From NCBI RefSeq assembly GCF_000143415.4, contig NW_003314331.1:498164-562163 (forward strand): a DNA stretch of 64,000 nt, written 5' to 3'. The notes under the pieces were generated by a model that was not told where the DNA came from, did no database searches, and worked only from the letters and a program-made list of their open reading frames with translations. This document shows, one piece after another, positions 52,515-64,000 of this stretch (position 1 is its first letter; the number at the start of each line of letters is the position of its first letter). The position numbers and the translations under genes were made by a program. The stretch is from Selaginella moellendorffii. Its lineage: Eukaryota; Streptophyta; Lycopodiopsida; Selaginellales; Selaginellaceae.

Positions 52515-53797
52515 TGTAGCGCACGTGGTTTTGACCCTTTATCCTATAGTGATTTACCATAGGATAACACCACGAAGTGAAACCTAAACCCTCTTTGTGC
52601 CACGTGACAGATGCCACGTGTCACATGCCACGTGTCTATGCCACGTGTCCACAGGAACCCGAGATTCAGGGCCTTGGGCCACTAAACGAAGGAACGGTGC
52701 CAAACTCCCAAGCATGGAGCCGAGGAGTGACAGAACCGAACCACGGAGCAACTCCCAAGCATGAAGCCCAAGGAGCGAAGGGGCGGGAGCCCGGAGCGAC
52801 TTGGAACAGTCCTAGAGCAACCAGCATCCCAATGCCAGGACCAGCACGCAAAACGGAGCCAAACGGAGTCTGGCGCTATTTCGGCATACTGGTGGCCTAA
52901 CGCGAGGACATGGGTACTCCACCAGCTAGCATGGAATGGAACTTGGGCTTAGACCCAAGCCGGACGCAGAACAAGGACAGGCACGCAAGCGGGAGCTAGA
53001 CTATGCCTCAGGTTGGTCGGCCATGCCCGACCTACCCACTATCCCTACTATACATTTGGAACCCCCCACAGCCCCCCCCCCCCCCCCTTGAGGAAACACA
53101 CGCTTTGGGCTTTCACCCCAAGGCCCTCCCTTAGAATGGGGGAGGTAAGTCGTTGGGGAAGAGCTTGAAAGCTCCCAAAGTATGGGAATGTGCCCNNNNN
53201 NNNNNNNNNNNNNNNNNNNNNNNNNNNNNNNNNNNNNNNNNNNNNNNNNNNNNNNNNNNNNNNNNNNNNNNNNNNNNNNNNNNNNNNNNNNNNNNCTTAC
53301 TAAATATGGAATGTCCCTAGATTGCGAATTTGGACATGGGACGAACACCATTGTGTTCAGGACGATCTCTACATTCCGTAGATATGCCAAATGAGCAAAT
53401 CTGGACACTTTCCATAAATAGCATTTAGGACCGAAATGAGACTAATGCTAAGGGCATGATAGCGAGGGTGTTTGGCAGACACGGTAAGCTATCATGTAGC
53501 GATATTGAGGGACCAATCTCAATACGCGAGGGTTCTTGTCAAGCCAGTGCAAGACAGAGCAAAAGAGAACTAAAAAGCCAGGCCAAGTATGCTTGGCTGA
53601 ATAGACATTTAGGAATTCCGTCCTTATGCTCATCCGGCCAAGTACAGATGCAAAGTCCAGTTTACTAACACTTGAACAAGAGGGGCTGATAAAGGGTCCA
53701 GCAATACCGACCTCCTGCCATCGTGGCAGTAAGGTAAGAGTGTCCGTAAGGACTAGTCGACAGGTAACTTTCGATACCCGAAGTCACATGCGTGACA
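52515..53797 (-). repeat. 3' LTR of second non-autonomous element (with assembly gap)
   Basis: Contains a cluster of GCCACGTGTC-type motifs (52600-52650), a C-run (53071-53088), the conserved TTTGGGCTTTCACCCC block on the plus strand, and the N-gap at 53196-53295. Confidence 0.9.
53196..53295. other. Assembly gap (100 N)
   Basis: Exactly 100 undetermined bases, a conventional placeholder size. In the partner LTR the flanking sequences (AGCTTGAAA and CTTACTAAATATGG) are directly adjacent at about 59415-59430, so the true missing length may be small. Confidence 0.99.
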
Positions 53798-53812
53798 CTC
53801 TCCCCCCCTAGG

Positions 53813-56800
53813 GAAGATCGACGTCCTCGTCGATGCATACTCGAGTCTAGAATACCGCCAAGGAAACAACTCCAGAAAAAGTTCACGGTACTCACACTAC
53901 GTGAGAAATGCACCAACTTAAATGAGTTAAGGGTAACCTCTTTGTCTAACGCGGATGCGCTACCAGCTCAGACACCTTTCGGCCGTCGCCGACAAGGAAA
54001 TGACCAACGGAGTTAGCCACCCTTGCTGCTCTGGGAGTCACCCAGCTTACAAAAGTGTGATATGCCCTGCCTGCAGGAACATAGAGAGAGAAGTCAGAAG
54101 CCCCAACCCTCCTAAGCAAAGAAACCAAACCCGTCGGTAAGGTTTAGATAGACTACTGTAAACAGGCAGTTAGAGTTGTTTACACGGTCACGCCCTTTTA
54201 ACGGAATAAGGAACATCGACAGAGAGGCGGGTTATGTGACCAGTCTACAGTAGCTACCCCATGACTAGAGATTTCAACATGCACACGAAGTGCCGAAGCC
54301 AGTCTGCCTATACTAGCCCAAACTCAAAGATCAATAGATGGACAATATCAAAGTCAGAGACAATGATATCTTAGAAGGTTAATTATCAGTGATTATATCT
54401 TAGAGTAGAACACAAAAGTATTCTAAGCAAGTTATCATCCGATAAACCAGTAGTATTGTACAGGAACCACCAAGATCATCATAATTGGTAAATATAGGAT
54501 TCACCATCAAACAAAATTCAATAGCAAGTATATCATCAAGTAAACTCAATGATAAAGTTTAACTATTAAAGATTGCAGATAGAATACTAAACAACTTACG
54601 AAAGACAACTCAAAGAACACAAAGTATCATTGACTGATAAGCAAAATACTCGCGAATGTATCACCCAAAGGAAATAACATCCAAATCTATCAAAACTAAC
54701 TTGAGCAACAATCAACAGAAGAGAATGAATGTGGTAAGACCAATAAACACTCATTCCTGCCAACTATCACAAAAGCTAATCTGAATAGATCCCAGCCAAC
54801 AATACCAAGGAACTCAAGTTGCCTAAGCAAGTGTCAGCAACATCCTACTAATGTCTCAAACCCAAGAGACCAATCCAGAGCAAATCACAAAGAACATGTG
54901 ATATTGCGAAAAGCCACAAGCCATCAAAGAGAACAACTAACAATCATGAAAGATCATCAATCATCCCATCAATAAAGAGATGCATAATCATCGTCTAAGA
55001 AAGAATCCACTACCCCGAAGAATAGCGAATCATTCTATATCAACAACAATCAAACAAAACTTTTTGATAAGGATAATTAACTATCCTAGATGATAGTCAA
55101 TCGTCACCAATGATTGCCAGATGCAAATACTAACGTCAACATCGAAGCTAATGAGCTAAAATGCCTTCCCCAACAACTCTTAACAAATGGAACAATGAGC
55201 ATAAACTCAAAGAACCAAAAGCTTGAAGAAGTCTATAGCTAAGTTTTTGCCTAACAATGATCATGAGTCTCGCATGAACTAACTTCAATGCTAAAGAAGA
55301 AATTATGGCACACCCCACAATATCCTCCTCAACACATCCATAAACTAACTTCATAATGCAAAGCTAATGAAGAGCATGTCTGCATCAATCCAAAAGCTAA
55401 GCATAACGAAACTATGCTCAACAAGTGATCACCAAACGATCCTCCATGAATCCATCTATAACAAGACGTAACTCACTTCATAATGTTCGATATATTCTAA
55501 CTCAAATCCAATAAGGATTCAAACGTTCCAATATCAATTACTAACTCTTCCGCTTATAGAGTTAGTATAGTCCATGTTTGAATCACTTTTCAAGGAAAAG
55601 CCAAAGCTTAACCCCTACTAAATAATCTTGTCTAGAACACAACTAACTCAAACTTGCCACTCAGTTCATTTGAACATCAACATAGTTGCGAACTAGCAAA
55701 TGTACGAATGCCAATAACACAAAGCCATAGCCAAATCATCAACACTATCTTCATTAAGACTAATGAAACTCGACATCAATCTTGTGGAGAGACATCTCAT
55801 TTCACTAAAATCTCAACATCAACAATGTCAATGACAAGGCATCACTTCAATGCCATCAACACTAGAACAAAGCTAGAAGAAAGCACAAGTGTATCACCAC
55901 TCAAAACTCTCTAGCAACCAAGCTAACCAAAGTCGAAGATACTTTACTTAGTATCCGAGACCAATCTCTCAACAATACTCAGGTACAGATAACACTTCAT
56001 CAAGGAGTGATTCACCACGTCCAAAACTCAATGAAATCCAACACTATGAACTAAACACAACCAAATGATATCAACAGAGGTAGAGTCGACATGCCAACAT
56101 AGAAAACCCATGTAAGTCTAACGACACGATCCTCCGCAACCCCATTCGGTAAAGCAAGCCCATCACTGCTAAATCATCATCGAGTGAAGCAAGTGTCAAC
56201 AGTCTTTTGACAAAGTCTACAAACAATCATTAGTTGCAAAGCAACTAACAATCACTCTTTCAACTTGCCTTCACAAGACCCAAACACTAAACTCATGTCA
56301 TCGAGTCATACACTTGTCCAACATGAACGCGATACCTCCGGTATGAGATAAAAGTTCATAGACAAGCACAAACCAAATGACCACTCAAATCCAACTCAAC
56401 CACGATAAGCTCACCAAAGCATTTAGCCACTAGCTCTGAGCATGCCTTGAAGAGGCTAGCTAAGCATGATCAACATTTAGTCGAAACTAAAGTGAAGACC
56501 ATGAGATGGACTCATATCGGTACACAACCTCCTTATAGACAAAGCTATAGTATGGGTACCAACATCTCAAACTCAAACAACTAAGTTGGACATCACCATT
56601 CTCAGCCAAGGCGCAAGGCCACCAAGACCAAGTCAAGATCAGTGAGAGCTCACTACTCTCATAGAGTCTAACGAAATGCAAAGTGCAACCTGCCACCAAG
56701 CATAACGCTACAAAAGAAAGGCACAAGGGTCACCTTTCTGGAAAAGTGCAACGGCCACTTTTCTACACTAACTCCAGACTCTATTCAACTCAATTGCCTT

Positions 56801-58747
56801 AGCCCTAAAAGTTAGCATCCCTTTCGGGCCGCATCATACAAACTACTTACTAAGATCTAAGCCAACCGAAGTCAACTCCAACCCCTTTACTAGTTTGTAT
56901 TGGCTTTTGAAAATGGAATGGTTTTCGAGCAAAGTGATAACAGATCAGCCATTGGAAAAGTCTAAGAAAATTTGTGGAAAAAAATTTTCCATCCTAGAGA
57001 AAGAATGACTCTCAGTCCAGGGATACAAACTTTCAAAACTCAACCAACTTCCTCCTACTAACAACTTCACATAAGTTCACCTCAACACAAATTCTCATGA
57101 CCCACGGTATGCTTAAGCCTCGAACATCTTTTTGCCCATACTTTCGACATCCAACTCCGACATCCGTAGAATGCAAAATGAACATCTAAAGCTTGATCAC
57201 GAAGACCACATCTTCGGATATTCACATTGCACTAACACTTTTCTTCAATCACCTTCAAGATCCAATGTGAAGACAAAACACTAACAAGAAAAATGACATG
57301 GAAAATCAAGCTTTAAGGAAAATTCCTCATCACTCGAACAACAATGCCACTTCCACTAACACAAGTGCTAGCAATGTCAATGCCTTAACTTCACACCTTC
57401 TCTATCCAACAATCTACTCCAAGTGTTAACGAATTAACTAATGAGCTATAGCAAATGAATGCTACAACCCTTTCCAACACTTTATGGGCAAACCCTCAAG
57501 GAAACAAGGAACCAACTTAAGCTTAGCATAATAGACCACCATCGAGAATCCAGTCAAAGCTACTACAATGCTACTTCGTGCAAGTAGACTAGCTTCACCA
57601 TCAACCACTTTGGGGTTGATCATCATTTAACCAGCAACTTCGTAAACACATTGCTCATTATCACATGGATATGATATAGAAATCACAATGACTTGATCAT
57701 CAATTGAGCAACACCACAAACAATGCCAATGTCATTACTTCAAAGGTTTACATGAATATCAAGTGCCAACTCAACTTGACAGAATGCAACATAAATGCCA
57801 CACTCTACCGATAGAGATTTACAACACCTAATACCACTAACTTTTGTTCACAACACAGACAAGCTCATGCCCCTCACTATCCAATCAAAAACTCAAGACT
57901 TAACCCAACACCAAGCTACTCAAGGAGCAATAGCTAGGTTCCCCGGAAAAGAATTGAGCATTGTAACCCAAGTCTTCCAATAGCGAGCTTAGACAAAATG
58001 GTTTAACGCTTCACCGCTATCCATCCCATAACTCACCATTTGTAAGACCATCATAATCAACATGCATCAAGATAGGGACTCTTGATTGCATAATGTGAAT
58101 ACGAGCAATGAGTCAACACCTCGTTGCAAATCATCTCTCCAAGAAGAAAAGATGATTTACGTGTTTGATCCTCCGTCCCCGATGACTCTCTTTTCGGTCT
58201 CATCTTTGACCAAACCTCAAGCTTGCTTTCGCACTGCCTTCAGTCCAATCCAAGAAAAGTTTATGAAAGAGCACAACAATGATTACTTGAACCAATAGAC
58301 TAACCCCTACAGTCTTAGTTGATCCACTTGTAATCATGCCTAGGAAGGATCTACTAGTGCCGTGCTAAACAGCTACGGACCAGCCTATTTGCCACTCATA
58401 GCAAACCCAGGGAAAGTTTGCTTTCACCCACGGTACATGGAACAACTTATGGAACCACCGATAGGCTAACATTAATCTTGCCAACTCAAAGTTTAATCTC
58501 GAGTTGCTAATGTGCCTCACTCGCGAGCCCAAGCGTAAACTCGTGCTAACGGAGCATCTCAAATCCATCCTATAGGCCCAAGAGCAAGCTCACATTGTTA
58601 GGTACAAAAGGTAACCAAAACCATACCCAAGGAACGAACGTGAACCCCTTGCACCAAACGTGTACTCAATCGGATCATCGTTTTCATCTCTGTGTATGCA
58701 ACGAGACTAGTTGCCCAATCTCATTGTATAGTACTCGCTGAGACTTA
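53813..58747 (-). other. Non-coding interior of the second LARD-like element
   Basis: About 4.9 kb with a marked strand bias: the plus strand is A- and C-rich and poor in G from about 54300 to 58000. The longest frames are under 90 codons and no domain is seen. Words such as CATCAA, AACTCAA and ACTAAC recur without clear periodicity. Confidence 0.7.
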
Positions 58748-58760
58748 CCCTCTGATACCA
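58748..58760 (-). other. Primer-binding site of the second LARD-like element
   Basis: Minus strand TGGTATCAGAGGG, next to the 5' LTR; the first ten bases match the initiator tRNA-Met site perfectly. Confidence 0.85.
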
Positions 58761-58762
58761 AA

Positions 58763-59924
58763 TGTAGCGCACGTGGTTTTGACCCTTTATCCTATGGTGA
58801 TTTACCATAGGATAACACCACGAAGCAAAACCTAAACCCTCTTTGTGCCACGTGATAGATGCCACGTGTCACATGCCACGTGTCTATGCCACGTGTCCAC
58901 AGGAACCCGAGATTCAGGGCCTTGGGCCACTAAACGAAGGAACGGTGCCAAACTCCCAAGCATGGAGCCGAGGAGTGACAGAACCGAACCACGGAGCAAC
59001 TCCCGAGCATGAAGCCCAAGGAGTGAAGGGGCGGGAGCCCGAAGCGACTTGGAACAGTCCTAGAGCAACCAGCATCCCAATGCCAGGACCAGCACGCAAA
59101 ACGGAGCCAAACGGAGTCTGGCGCTATTTCGGCATACCGGTGGCCTAATGCAAGGACATGGGTACTCCACCAGCTAGCATGGAATGGAACTTGGGCTTAG
59201 ACCCAAGCCGGACGCAGAACAAGGACAGGCACGCAAGCGGGAGCTAGACTATGCCTCAGGTTGGTCGGCCATGCCCAACCTACCCACTATCCCTACTATA
59301 CATTTGGAACCCCCCACAGCCCCCCCCGCCCCCCCCCCCCCCCCCTTGAGGAACACATGCTTTGGGCTTTCACCCCAAGCCTCCCTTAGTATCAGGAGTT
59401 AGTCTCTGGGACAAGCTTGAAACTTACTAAATATGGAATGTCCCTAGATTGCAAATTTGGACATGGGACGAACACCATTGTGTTCAGGACGATCTCTACA
59501 TTCTGTAGATATGCCAAATGAGCAAATCTGGACACTTTCCATAAATAGCATTTAGGACCGAAATGAGACTAATGCTAAGGGCATGATAGCAAGGGTGTTT
59601 GGCAGACACGGTAAGCTATCATGTAGCGATATTGAGGGACCAATCTCAATACGCGAGGGTTCTTGTCAAGCTAGTGCAAGACAGAGCAAAAGAGAACTAA
59701 AAAGCCAGGCCAAGTATGTTTGGCTGAATAGACACTTAGGAATTCCGTCTTTATGCTCATCCAGCCAAGTACAGATGCAAAGTCCAGTTTACTAACACTT
59801 GAACAAGAGGGGCTGATAAAGGGTCCAGCAATACCGACCTCCTGCCATCGTGGCAGTAAAGTAAGAGTGTCCGTAAGGACTAGTCGACAGGTAACTTTCG
59901 ATACCCGAAGTCACATGCGCGACA
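58763..59924 (-). repeat. 5' LTR of second non-autonomous element
   Basis: 1162 bp; matches 52515-53797 with scattered substitutions. Contains the long C-tract near 59321-59345. Confidence 0.92.
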
Positions 59925-60705
59925 GATTCTCTCACTACTGTTGTTGCTATTGCTACTGCTCTTGCTACTCCCGCTCTTGTTGCTCCCACCCCTACTTGAT
60001 TTGGAATCTCTCCACAAGTGGTATACCTCAACAGGCTTGCTCACAATCCAACTAACAACCTTGTAAAGACAATTCATCTTTTTTTTCTTGCAAACACAAT
60101 TCTTCTCTTCTCTAGAAAACCTAGAAAAGAATGAGCAAACAGAAATTTAAATGAAGTGGGAGTCTAGTGAACAAACAATTCAAATTTGTTATGCATTCAC
60201 AAGTAACAATCGCTTACATCTTTACTAGTATCTCCTATAAGAATGTGAACCAAAAAGATTTCTTAATCCACAAGAGTGGAGAACCAAAGATTGGCAAGAA
60301 AACCTTTGATATAGCTTGTGGATGCTATAAAATCAAATGTCCATGATAACAAGCCTAATATCAAAACAAGAAGCAATCTGATCACTATTAATTTGAACAC
60401 AAAGAATATACTTATCACTTTATATTTGAGAATATTTTAGTCAAATAGTCAATGGTAAGTCGGTAAAAGGAGTAGTATAATAGAGAAAATGGTGCTTTAA
60501 GTATTTGGACGACGTTTTGTGGAAGTGGCAAAGATATAGTATGGAAGAGTTTGATCAATTGCTTTCTCAAGTTCTAGAGTTGACAGATTTGCCAACTATA
60601 CTACAGTGCCAAGGCATGTATAAATTTTTGAAGTGGACAATTAACCTTGCATTGATGTACTCAACCATTTTAGAAGATGCAATAAATAAACTCATCATTT
60701 AAGCC
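59925..60705. repeat. Repeat copy B, right half, with F-box fragment
   Basis: Colinear with copy A from 50528 onward. The plus-strand F-box-like ORF at 60505-60702 reads EEFDQLLSQVLELTDLPTIL and LQCQGMYKFLKWTINL, then stops without the rest of an F-box protein. Confidence 0.75.
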
Positions 60706-60904
60706 ATGTGGTATGGAATATTTGATAGCATTCCTATATTCATACAGTGGGAGAAAAATGAATCATCTTTACAAAATTATTGGTTGTATTGTGAGCAAGT
60801 TTGTTGAGGTATACCACTTGTGAAGAGAATCCGAGTCAAGTAAAGGCGGGAGCAACAAGAGCAGGAGTAGCAAGAGCGGCAGCAATAACAACAACAGTGG
60901 AGGT

Positions 60905-61259
60905 GAATGTAACGCATGTGATAATGGGATAATATTTAAATATACTATCACTGTGGCTCTTTTATCAAGTTGTGGATCTTTGGAACATTAAGGGATAAAT
61001 AAGGATAAAATAACCACTAAGGGCTCTTTCATTAAGCAATTACCCTTTTAGTTAATAGTCAATAAAGACATTGACATCTTTGAAGGGGGGTTGTGAGTGT
61101 AGCGCATGTGATCATAGGATGAAATTTAGATATACTATTATTGTGGATTCCTGGAACCTTAGGGGATAAATAGGGATAAAATAGCCACTAAAGGCTCTTT
61201 CATTAAGTAATTGCCCTTTTTCCAGTTGGATTAAGGAGAGAGAGATATGGTGCATTATA
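60905..61259 (+). mobile_element. Truncated TRIM copy
   Basis: Second copy of the 48250-49274 family: a shortened left repeat (about 60908-61026), the purine tract GAAGGGGGGTTGTGAG, and a right repeat 61098-61259 (starts TGTAGCGCATGTGATCATAG, ends GTGCATTATA, a decayed GTGCGCTACA). The interior is almost fully deleted. Confidence 0.8.
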
Positions 61260-62456
61260 AAAATCCCCTTAATCTTAGATTTATAAACCCTTGATATTAA
61301 TTTGCAAAAAAACACTTTTGAAGAATTTTCCTTTCAGAATTGCATCCTTAACTCCTACTACTTACACATGATCCCTTACTAAGTTTTTGGTTATTGTATG
61401 TTTTATCTCTATACTTGTACTTTTGGCCCTATGCATTAGTCCTAGCTTTAATGGGGACTATTTAAAACCTATCTAAACTTTTCTCACTCATAAATTCTTT
61501 ATTGACATCCTTACCACCTAACCCTTTATCATTTGATGAAGTTTTAAGCTTCTTAGATTGTGCCACAACCTCATAAACAAATAAAGTATGTACATCCCTT
61601 CTTTATGCTTTCCATAGCCTTCTTCATCTCTAAAAACCTCTCTCATATATCTTTATTGTTGATGGCAACACTTATTTTTAATTGTTTGGGAGCCCTTTTT
61701 CTCTTCTTGAGATGAGAATTTGCCTTCTCCTTGATCACTTGATCAACCTGGATAAAAAAGAAACTTGGAGAAAGAAAATCAATAAAATGAATTTACACAC
61801 TTCACTAAATCCATGAGCAATCCACTAACTAATCAATCTACTTGTTTTTTGCCTATCCTCACAACCTCATCCATGATCTGGTTCGTTGGGATTCTCCCGC
61901 TGCTGCTGTTATTGCTGCCGCTCTTGCTACTCCTCCTCTTATTGCTCTTGCCTTTACTTGACTCGGAATATTTCCATAAGTAGTATACCTCAACAGACTT
62001 GCTCACAATACAACTAATAGCCTTGTAAAAATGATTCATCTTTCTCTTCTTGTAAACACGATTTCTCTCTTATCTAGAAAACTTAAAAGAGAATGAATGA
62101 GCGGGAATTTAAATGAAGTGGGAGTCTAGTAATGACAAACAATTCAAATTTGTTCCATATTCATAGGTAATAATCACTTGCATCTTTATTAATATCTCTC
62201 ATAAGAATGTGAACTTAAGGGATTTTTTGATTCATAAGAGTGGAAAATTTTGATTATTTACCAAAGATTGGTAAGAAAAGCTTTGATATGGCTTGCAAAT
62301 GCTGTAAAATCTAATGTCCATGATAATAAACCTAAAATTAGAATATAATCTGATCATTCTTAATTTGGCATTGAACACAAAGAATATGTATATAACCTTA
62401 TATTCAAGAATATTTTAGTCAAATAGTCAGTAAAAGGTAATAAATAAAATGGTGTT
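61260..62456. repeat. Repeat copy C
   Basis: Colinear with copy A from about 49905. It runs directly into the 5' end of the F-box gene, which suggests that this copy holds the original arrangement. Confidence 0.7.
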
Positions 62457-62489
62457 TCAAGGATTGCTATGGGTATTAATTATTTGAAT

Positions 62490-63556
62490 GATGTTTTGTC
62501 GAAAGGGAATATAGAAGAGTTTAATCAAATTGTGCTTTCTAGAGTTAACAGATTTGCCAACTATCCTCCAGTGCCAAGGCATATGCAAATTTTGGAAGCA
62601 GACTATCAATCTTGCATTGATGTACTCTGACCCCACAAGAGGAGCCATGGGTGTTGATCCACAAGAACAAACGACCACAAGTTTGTAGTGTGGTGCCCCA
62701 TCTCTGGCCGATGCTTCGACTTCCCAAGCTTTGGATGCATCCCAGCAGCAGCCAGCACATGCACCGCCAGGTTTGTGGCCTCGTCCACAGGGCTTGTTCT
62801 CAGCCTTGTCGACCACGGGCGGAAGATGGTGGCGTGGAGTCCTTTGTCCGGCGCCGTGGAGGAGCTGAATCCCAGCACGACTGAAGGCTTCGAGTCGAAG
62901 ACGATCACACGACAGCAGGCTTTCTCGGATGAATTCCTGGTGATCCACGACTCGGTCGCTGGCTGCTGCAGCGTCTTCAATCCCCCAACAAGGTTTCTGG
63001 CCCAGAGATCCAGAATTGTGGTGGCGGACGAGGGGGTGACGAGCGCGACACATATCGGGACTAGCAATGGGCGGCGGATTGGAGTGTGTATCAATCACCG
63101 GGAGATTGTTGTGCAGGAGTACAAGGAGAAGACGACATTGCGGAGGAGGTGAGGCAGTGGCAAGAGTCGGAGATGAAAGAGGCCGCGAAGCTAGAGAGAA
63201 TGGATAAGAAGCTATGGGAGATAGTGGCACGAATGAGCGACGAGGAAGTAGAGGAAGCCAGGAAACGAATGGAAGTGCGGGAGCGTGAGGAGATGAATAA
63301 TTGCGAGGAAGACGAGGAGGAGGAGGAGGAAGCGTACAAGATCGAGGAATTGGGAAAGCTGGAGTTTGCAAAGGATCTCAAGGAGCATCCCTGTACGATA
63401 CATGTTGCAAGCTTGGAGAATTTGATCTTGATCTCTAGAGGGGCGCTGAGTAGTAGCACTGCTCTAGTGTTTAACCTGGAGGATTTGACACGTGAGCTCA
63501 ATTTTGAGCTCGCGAGCTCAAAACACTGGAGCCTGCGTTCATATCTAGCTATGTAA
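62490..63556 (+). pseudogene. F-box protein gene, apparently frameshifted
   Basis: The F-box C-terminal half is readable at about 62540-62635 (LTDLPTILQCQGICKFWKQT). The frame then changes near 62675-62690 into a 154-codon frame (62688-63152) reading FVVWCPISGRCFDFPSFG, FVASSTGLVLSLVDHGRK and CCSVFNPPTRFL. This resembles the C-terminal associated region of plant F-box/kelch proteins. A further frame change near 63140 leads into an acidic, coiled-coil-like stretch (EEVEEARKRMEVREREEM, poly-Glu at 63310-63335) ending SLRSYLAM at 63556. Either introns were missed or the gene carries at least two frame lesions. No intact start codon with a complete F-box was found. Confidence 0.6.
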
Positions 63557-63591
63557 TGGAAGTGCTGACGCTAAGGTCCAAGTTCAGTCTT

Positions 63592-64000
63592 TCAGCGAGA
63601 GGGAGGTTTGAAGCTCATATGTCCAGCTCTAAACGCGTTCTCTACTTTGTCACTCGAGCCTTGGAGCGGTGGAAACGCCGCGGCTGCCGGGGGAGCAAAG
63701 TTTGATATGCTGCTTGCGTTTGGATTCGTAGAAGACATCTACAAGATGAAAGAAAGGAGACACTGCTGTGACAGCCGCGAGATAATAAGAAGTTTGTACC
63801 TGTGGATTCATTTGGAACGAACTTGGATTCGCAAAGCCGGTGGCGGATGGCGCTCCCCGGGGATCAAACTCGTCAAAACCATCGTCCACTGGAATGGAAG
63901 ATCGCATGGCTTCCTCGTAACTTGGTGGAGGTCCTCGGCTGCTGGCAAAGTTTTCAGGAGATCCTCCCTGTGTTGAAGTAGAACTCGATGATTGTTGAGA
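63592..64000 (-). CDS. Last two exons of an unidentified, possible endocytic-adaptor gene (cut by window end)
   Basis: Minus-strand exon 64000-63800 (open at the window end, CAG/GTAC donor, phase 0) and exon 63738-63592 (acceptor TTGTAG, stop TGA). Readable: a Ser/Gln-rich stretch, GPPPSYEEAMRS, DDGFDEFDPRG, then an Asn/Ser/Ala/Pro-rich tail ending MSFKPPSR. The PPPSYEEA and (D)FD(E/D)FDPRG motifs recall C-terminal regions of plant ENTH/epsin-type trafficking proteins, but the folded domain lies outside the window, so the name is tentative. Its stop lies 36 bp from the stop of the convergent F-box gene. Confidence 0.6.

Larger units (their letters stand above)
52515..59924 (-). mobile_element. 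Second large non-autonomous LTR element (LARD-like), minus strand
   Basis: Direct repeats 52515-53797 (3' LTR) and 58763-59924 (5' LTR). In minus orientation each begins TGTC and ends CGCTACA. Target-site duplication GATTC at 52510-52514 and 59925-59929. PBS TGGTATCAGAGGG (minus strand of 58748-58760) sits 2 bp inside the right LTR, and a G-rich polypurine tract (minus of 53798-53812) abuts the left LTR. The 5-kb interior shows no gag or pol motif. The LTRs differ at a scatter of sites, so it is older than the 38-kb element. The left LTR contains a 100-N gap. Target lies in repeat copy B, and copies A and C show the unoccupied site. Confidence 0.93.

Noticed and set aside
53182-53408. ORFs spanning the N-gap
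   Set aside because: They consist mostly of unknown residues and lie in an LTR.
62457-63371. 304-codon minus-strand ORF opposite the F-box gene
   Set aside because: Composition is Pro/Ser/Arg-rich and has no domain; the opposite strand carries recognisable F-box protein sequence, so this is a shadow frame.

Overview
The window looks like nuclear DNA of a small-genome land plant, most likely a lycophyte such as Selaginella. This is an inference. It rests on very short introns (about 40-100 bp), plant-type genes with standard GT-AG splicing, a GID2/SLY1-type gibberellin F-box gene, plant fimbrin, plant-type glycerol kinase, and plant LTR retrotransposons primed by initiator tRNA-Met. No database search was possible. 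Spliced models below were built by hand and accepted when phase, splice sites and family similarity agreed.

The left part (1-30.6 kb) is gene-rich. In order: germin-like protein (+), SR45/RNPS1-like splicing factor (-), GID2/SLY1 F-box protein (-), glycerol kinase (-), divergent LITAF-domain protein (+), an unrecognised decayed minus-strand gene with an auxin-response-factor exon stranded inside it, an intronless 813-aa P-loop NTPase with a C-terminal nuclease-like motif (Crinkler-like architecture), tRNA-Lys(UUU), a damaged mitochondrial ribosomal protein mL46 gene between inverted repeats, an AGTRAP-like membrane protein, fimbrin (14 exons), and TFIIH subunit TFB2/p52 (13 exons). Around TFB2 are fragments of TFB2 itself, an inverted partial copy of fimbrin and a Ty3/gypsy integrase remnant, so this interval has been rearranged repeatedly.

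The right part (30.8-62.4 kb) is nested retrotransposon DNA. A minus-strand Ty3/gypsy chromovirus (30866-32882 and 47586-48244) is split by a plus-strand relative (33064-47585). That one is split by a very young non-autonomous LTR element (38009-45656, TSD TTTAT) whose 1.7-1.9 kb LTRs carry an 11/12-bp minisatellite and whose 4-kb interior has no convincing gene. A TRIM-like miniature element (48250-49274, TSD TATAT) follows. After it comes a threefold-repeated segment ending in an F-box gene 5' end. The second repeat copy is split by another non-autonomous LTR element, in minus orientation (52515-59924, TSD GATTC), which contains a 100-N assembly gap.

The right end returns to single-copy DNA: an F-box protein gene, apparently frameshifted (to 63556), converging on the last two exons of an unidentified possible endocytic-adaptor gene (63592 to beyond the window).

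The genes form no single pathway; most are housekeeping or signalling genes. The most notable items are the Crinkler-like protein, the two large non-autonomous LTR elements with target-site duplications and paralogous empty sites, the LTR module shared by three retroelement groups, and the telo-box motifs next to several start codons.
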